Origin: Jimgerdemannia flammicorona
Lineage: Eukaryota; Mucoromycota; Endogonomycetes; Endogonales; Endogonaceae
Assembly (NCBI GenBank): GCA_003990745.1
Contig: RBNI01000515.1
Span: 1-29,919 of the forward strand
Direction: 5' to 3'
Length of the DNA: 29,919 nt
The first letter of the stretch is position 1; each line of letters opens with the position of its first letter. A model generated the notes under the pieces. The model was given only the letters and a program-made list of their open reading frames with translations, did no database searches and was not told where the DNA came from. Of this stretch, positions 27,647-29,919 are shown in pieces. A program made the translations under genes and the position numbers.

Positions 27647-29919
27647 ATGAATAGTACAACCAACATTTTTTCTTTGAACGTCAATGGGCTTAGAGGGACT
27701 GGGAGGCGACATATGATTTTTGGATGGCTGAAGAAACTAGAGGCAGATCTCTTCTTACTTCAAGATGTAAGGTATGAGAGAGAGGAAGATGGACTGGAAT
27801 GGATGAGAGAGTGGGGTAGAGAGGCAGTTTGGCAGAGTAAAGTGGAAATCCTGGTTAGGAAGGGGAAAGGGGACATTGTGGACATTGGACATTGGGGTAG
27901 TAGATTAGTGTGGGGGATATGGTGGAGGCCTGGATGGAACTCAATTGTGGTGGGATCTTGTTACTGCCCAGCTGAGAGGGGGACCCGAGTGGCATGGATT
28001 GGAGATCTGTAGGATTCTGGGCTCTTGGTTGAGGCTGGGGTGGATTATCTGGGGGGTGATTTTAATATGGTACGGGAGAGTAGACTGGACAGAACTGATG
28101 GAGGATGGGGTATGGCAGGAAGGAGTGGGGGATTGGAGGACTGAGAAGAGGTGGAAAGACTCAGCTCACTGGTGGATACCATGTGACTTCAGGATGGGGA
28201 TTGACAGCTATATACTCACTGGGTGGGAGGCCTTGGCACTAGGATTGATTGGGTTCTGACTGCTGAGTGTTGGGGCAATACAGTCTGGGAGATGATGGAG
28301 GTCGAGTGGTGCCCTTGGTCAGATCACTGGGGTATTCGGGGAGGTAGGAGGTTTGGAGGGAGTGGAGAGGGGCCAGGATATTAGTGTCTGAACTCTTTGC
28401 TGCTGGATGAGATGGACCTGTGGAATGCATGGGTGGTGGAGGTATGTTCCAAGGTTTTTGATTGGAGGCAAGCCAGGATGAGGATTGGAGATAGGTGGCA
28501 AAGACTGAAATCCGAAGCTCAGAGATACTGGGGGGAAGTGGGGAAGGAGCAGAGTGCTCAGTGGAGGAGACAAGTCTGGTGGGCTTCTAGGAGACTAGAA
28601 AGACTACTTCTGAATTGGGCTGGGCTTCTGGAGGAGGAGGAGTTACTGGATTGGAGGGCTAAGCAGGCTAAGCTGAAAGTGGCGGAACTGCAGGATTTGA
28701 TGAGGAAGGAGGAAGCAGTGCAGGCTCAGGCTATGGCGATAAGGCTACGGTGGCAGGGATTGGAAGAAGGAGAAAGGCCCACAAGGTTTCTGTCCTGTCT
28801 CCTCCATGCTAGGGGAGCAAGACACTGGTGGGAAGGAGTCCTTAATGATGAGGAAGAGATGGTATTAGGTGTGTAGGGAATCCTTGACCAGTTGAGCACT
28901 CACTGGAGTAACCTCTGGAGTAAAGAGGAGGGAGGGGAGATAGCGCAGGACATTGAGAGGCACCTGGAAGAGTGGCACCCAAATCCTGCAGCAGGGTTGG
29001 GGGATCTTGGCCAACCAGTGTTGGGAGAGAAGATCCTTCGAGTTCTGGTGTCAACAACCCTGGGAACAGCATCTGGGGAGGATGGTTTGCCTTGGGACTT
29101 TTGGAAATGTATGGCATCCATAGAGGAGGTTCTGGAGGAGATGTCACTGATGTGTGATGCTGTCATCAGTACCGGGGAGTGGATTGGAGGGCAGCAGTTG
29201 GGGCTGGTATCCCTGCTGTATAAGGACAAAAGGCGTAAGGAGGACTGGAAGAATTGGAGGCCAATTATGTTACTGGATATGGACCACAAGCTGGTCACTA
29301 AAATCCTGGTGGCGAGGCTACAGGGTGTGGCCCAACAAGTGCTTAGGAAGGAGCAGCAAGGCTTTGTTGGGGGCCGGCTGATCCGAGATGGCACGGCATG
29401 GGTTCACGGTATCATTGAAGGTACTAGAGCTGCAGGGGTGGATGGCTGCTTGGTCTTCCTAGACCAGGAGAAGGCCTATGATAGGGTTTGGAGAGTGTGG
29501 CTGGAGAAAGTACTGGAGTGCATTGGAGTATCAGTGGGCATGTATCGGTCGCTTATTGGCCTACTGGAAGGGAGTAGGGCTGCGATTCTAGCAAATGGAT
29601 ACAGGGGGGCCTCTTTCCCCTTGGGGAGGGGAGTGCCGCAGGGTGATCCATTGTCACCTATCCTTTACACCTTTGCTTTGGAGCTGTTGTTGGATCAGAT
29701 CCGGTACAGAGTTGGTGGACTAAATATCCTGGGCATCAATTGGAAGGTGGGGGCTTTTGTAGATGATATGGTGGTTGGGTTGGGTTCGGTGGCTGATGTG
29801 GCTATGCTCAAGGAGACAGTTGAGTAGTATGAGAGGTGTTTGGGAGTGAAACTCAACTGGCACAAGTGTGAGACAATGGTCCTGGGGGAAGGAGTCATAG
29901 GGGGGGGTGTCATTGGAAC
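27647..29919 (+). pseudogene. LINE ORF2: APE-type endonuclease and reverse transcriptase, partial
   Basis: One frame from ATG 27647 to the window end, with stops at 28010 (TAG), 28142, 28184, 28202 (TGA), 28382, 28874 and 29825 (TAG). Endonuclease: SLNVNGLRG, LLQDVRYE (usual Q-E is Q-D), SCYCPAE, GGDFNMV (about 28055), TRIDWVL (about 28240) and SDHWGI (about 28320) follow the AP-endonuclease motif order. RT: NWRPIMLLDMDHKLVTK (about 29255-29305), QQGFVGGRLIRDGT (about 29355), VFLDQEKAYDRV (about 29455-29490), GRGVPQGDPLSPILY (about 29625-29670), FVDD (29756-29767) and LNWHKCETMVL. RT motifs A-C keep the catalytic Asp residues. The post-RT region lies outside the window. Confidence 0.9.

Larger units (their letters stand above)
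25642..29919 (+). mobile_element. LINE, fragment 3: ORF1 and ORF2 (to RT), runs off window
   Basis: This G-rich element begins where copy C breaks off. It holds a short 5' region, ORF1 (about 25726-27612) and ORF2 (27647 to the window end) in different frames, separated by 34 bases. Point stops interrupt both ORFs; no frameshift is needed to follow either. It is probably the same kind of element as fragments 1 and 2, but they do not overlap in sequence here, so this is inferred from composition and protein type. Confidence 0.88.

Noticed and set aside
26740..27712. Several Pro/Ser-rich minus-strand ORFs opposite the third LINE
   Set aside because: They arise from the G-rich LINE sense strand read backwards and show no domain or conservation.

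Overview
The window is eukaryotic repeat DNA with no host gene, tRNA or rRNA that I can support. Everything readable belongs to retrotransposons. The element types, the heavy C-to-T/G-to-A decay and the AT-rich blocks beside GC-rich LINE fragments fit a transposon-rich block of a fungal genome. That is an inference; nothing in the window fixes the species.

Layers, oldest first. (1) Two very AT-rich, heavily decayed Ty3/gypsy-like elements lie on the minus strand. Family 2 occupies 472-2116 and 10841-11880 and encodes gag, a dUTPase-like domain and a protease. Family 3 (about 22125-23575) encodes gag and protease and is a decayed relative of family 1. (2) Family 1 is a long-LTR gypsy element. 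Copy A (2117-10836) and copy B (11881-20600) are on the plus strand and are complete by structure: LTR-PBS-gag-PR-linker-dUTPase-RT-RNaseH-IN-PPT-LTR. Copy A sits inside family 2 gag, and removing it with one 4-bp duplication restores that frame exactly. Copy B sits in the loop of an older palindrome. Copy C (23576-25641, minus) is a 3' LTR plus the end of integrase, inserted in family 3 gag. (3) Three LINE fragments lie on the plus strand: 1-471 (3' end, poly-A), 20622-21974 (5'-truncated, poly-A, 16-17 bp target duplication) and 25642-29919 (ORF1 and ORF2 through the RT active site, running off the window).

All coding regions are broken, mostly by CAA/CAG/CGA/TGG-to-stop transitions. Sister copies often keep the unmutated codon, or the mutation from the opposite strand.

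Most interesting: a roughly 260-codon ORF inside the U3 of every family 1 LTR, its frame kept through length changes between copies; dUTPase domains in two gypsy families at different places (PR-dUTPase-RT in family 1, gag-dUTPase-PR in family 2); and a +1 frame change at GTT TGA A between RNase H and integrase shared by copies A and B.
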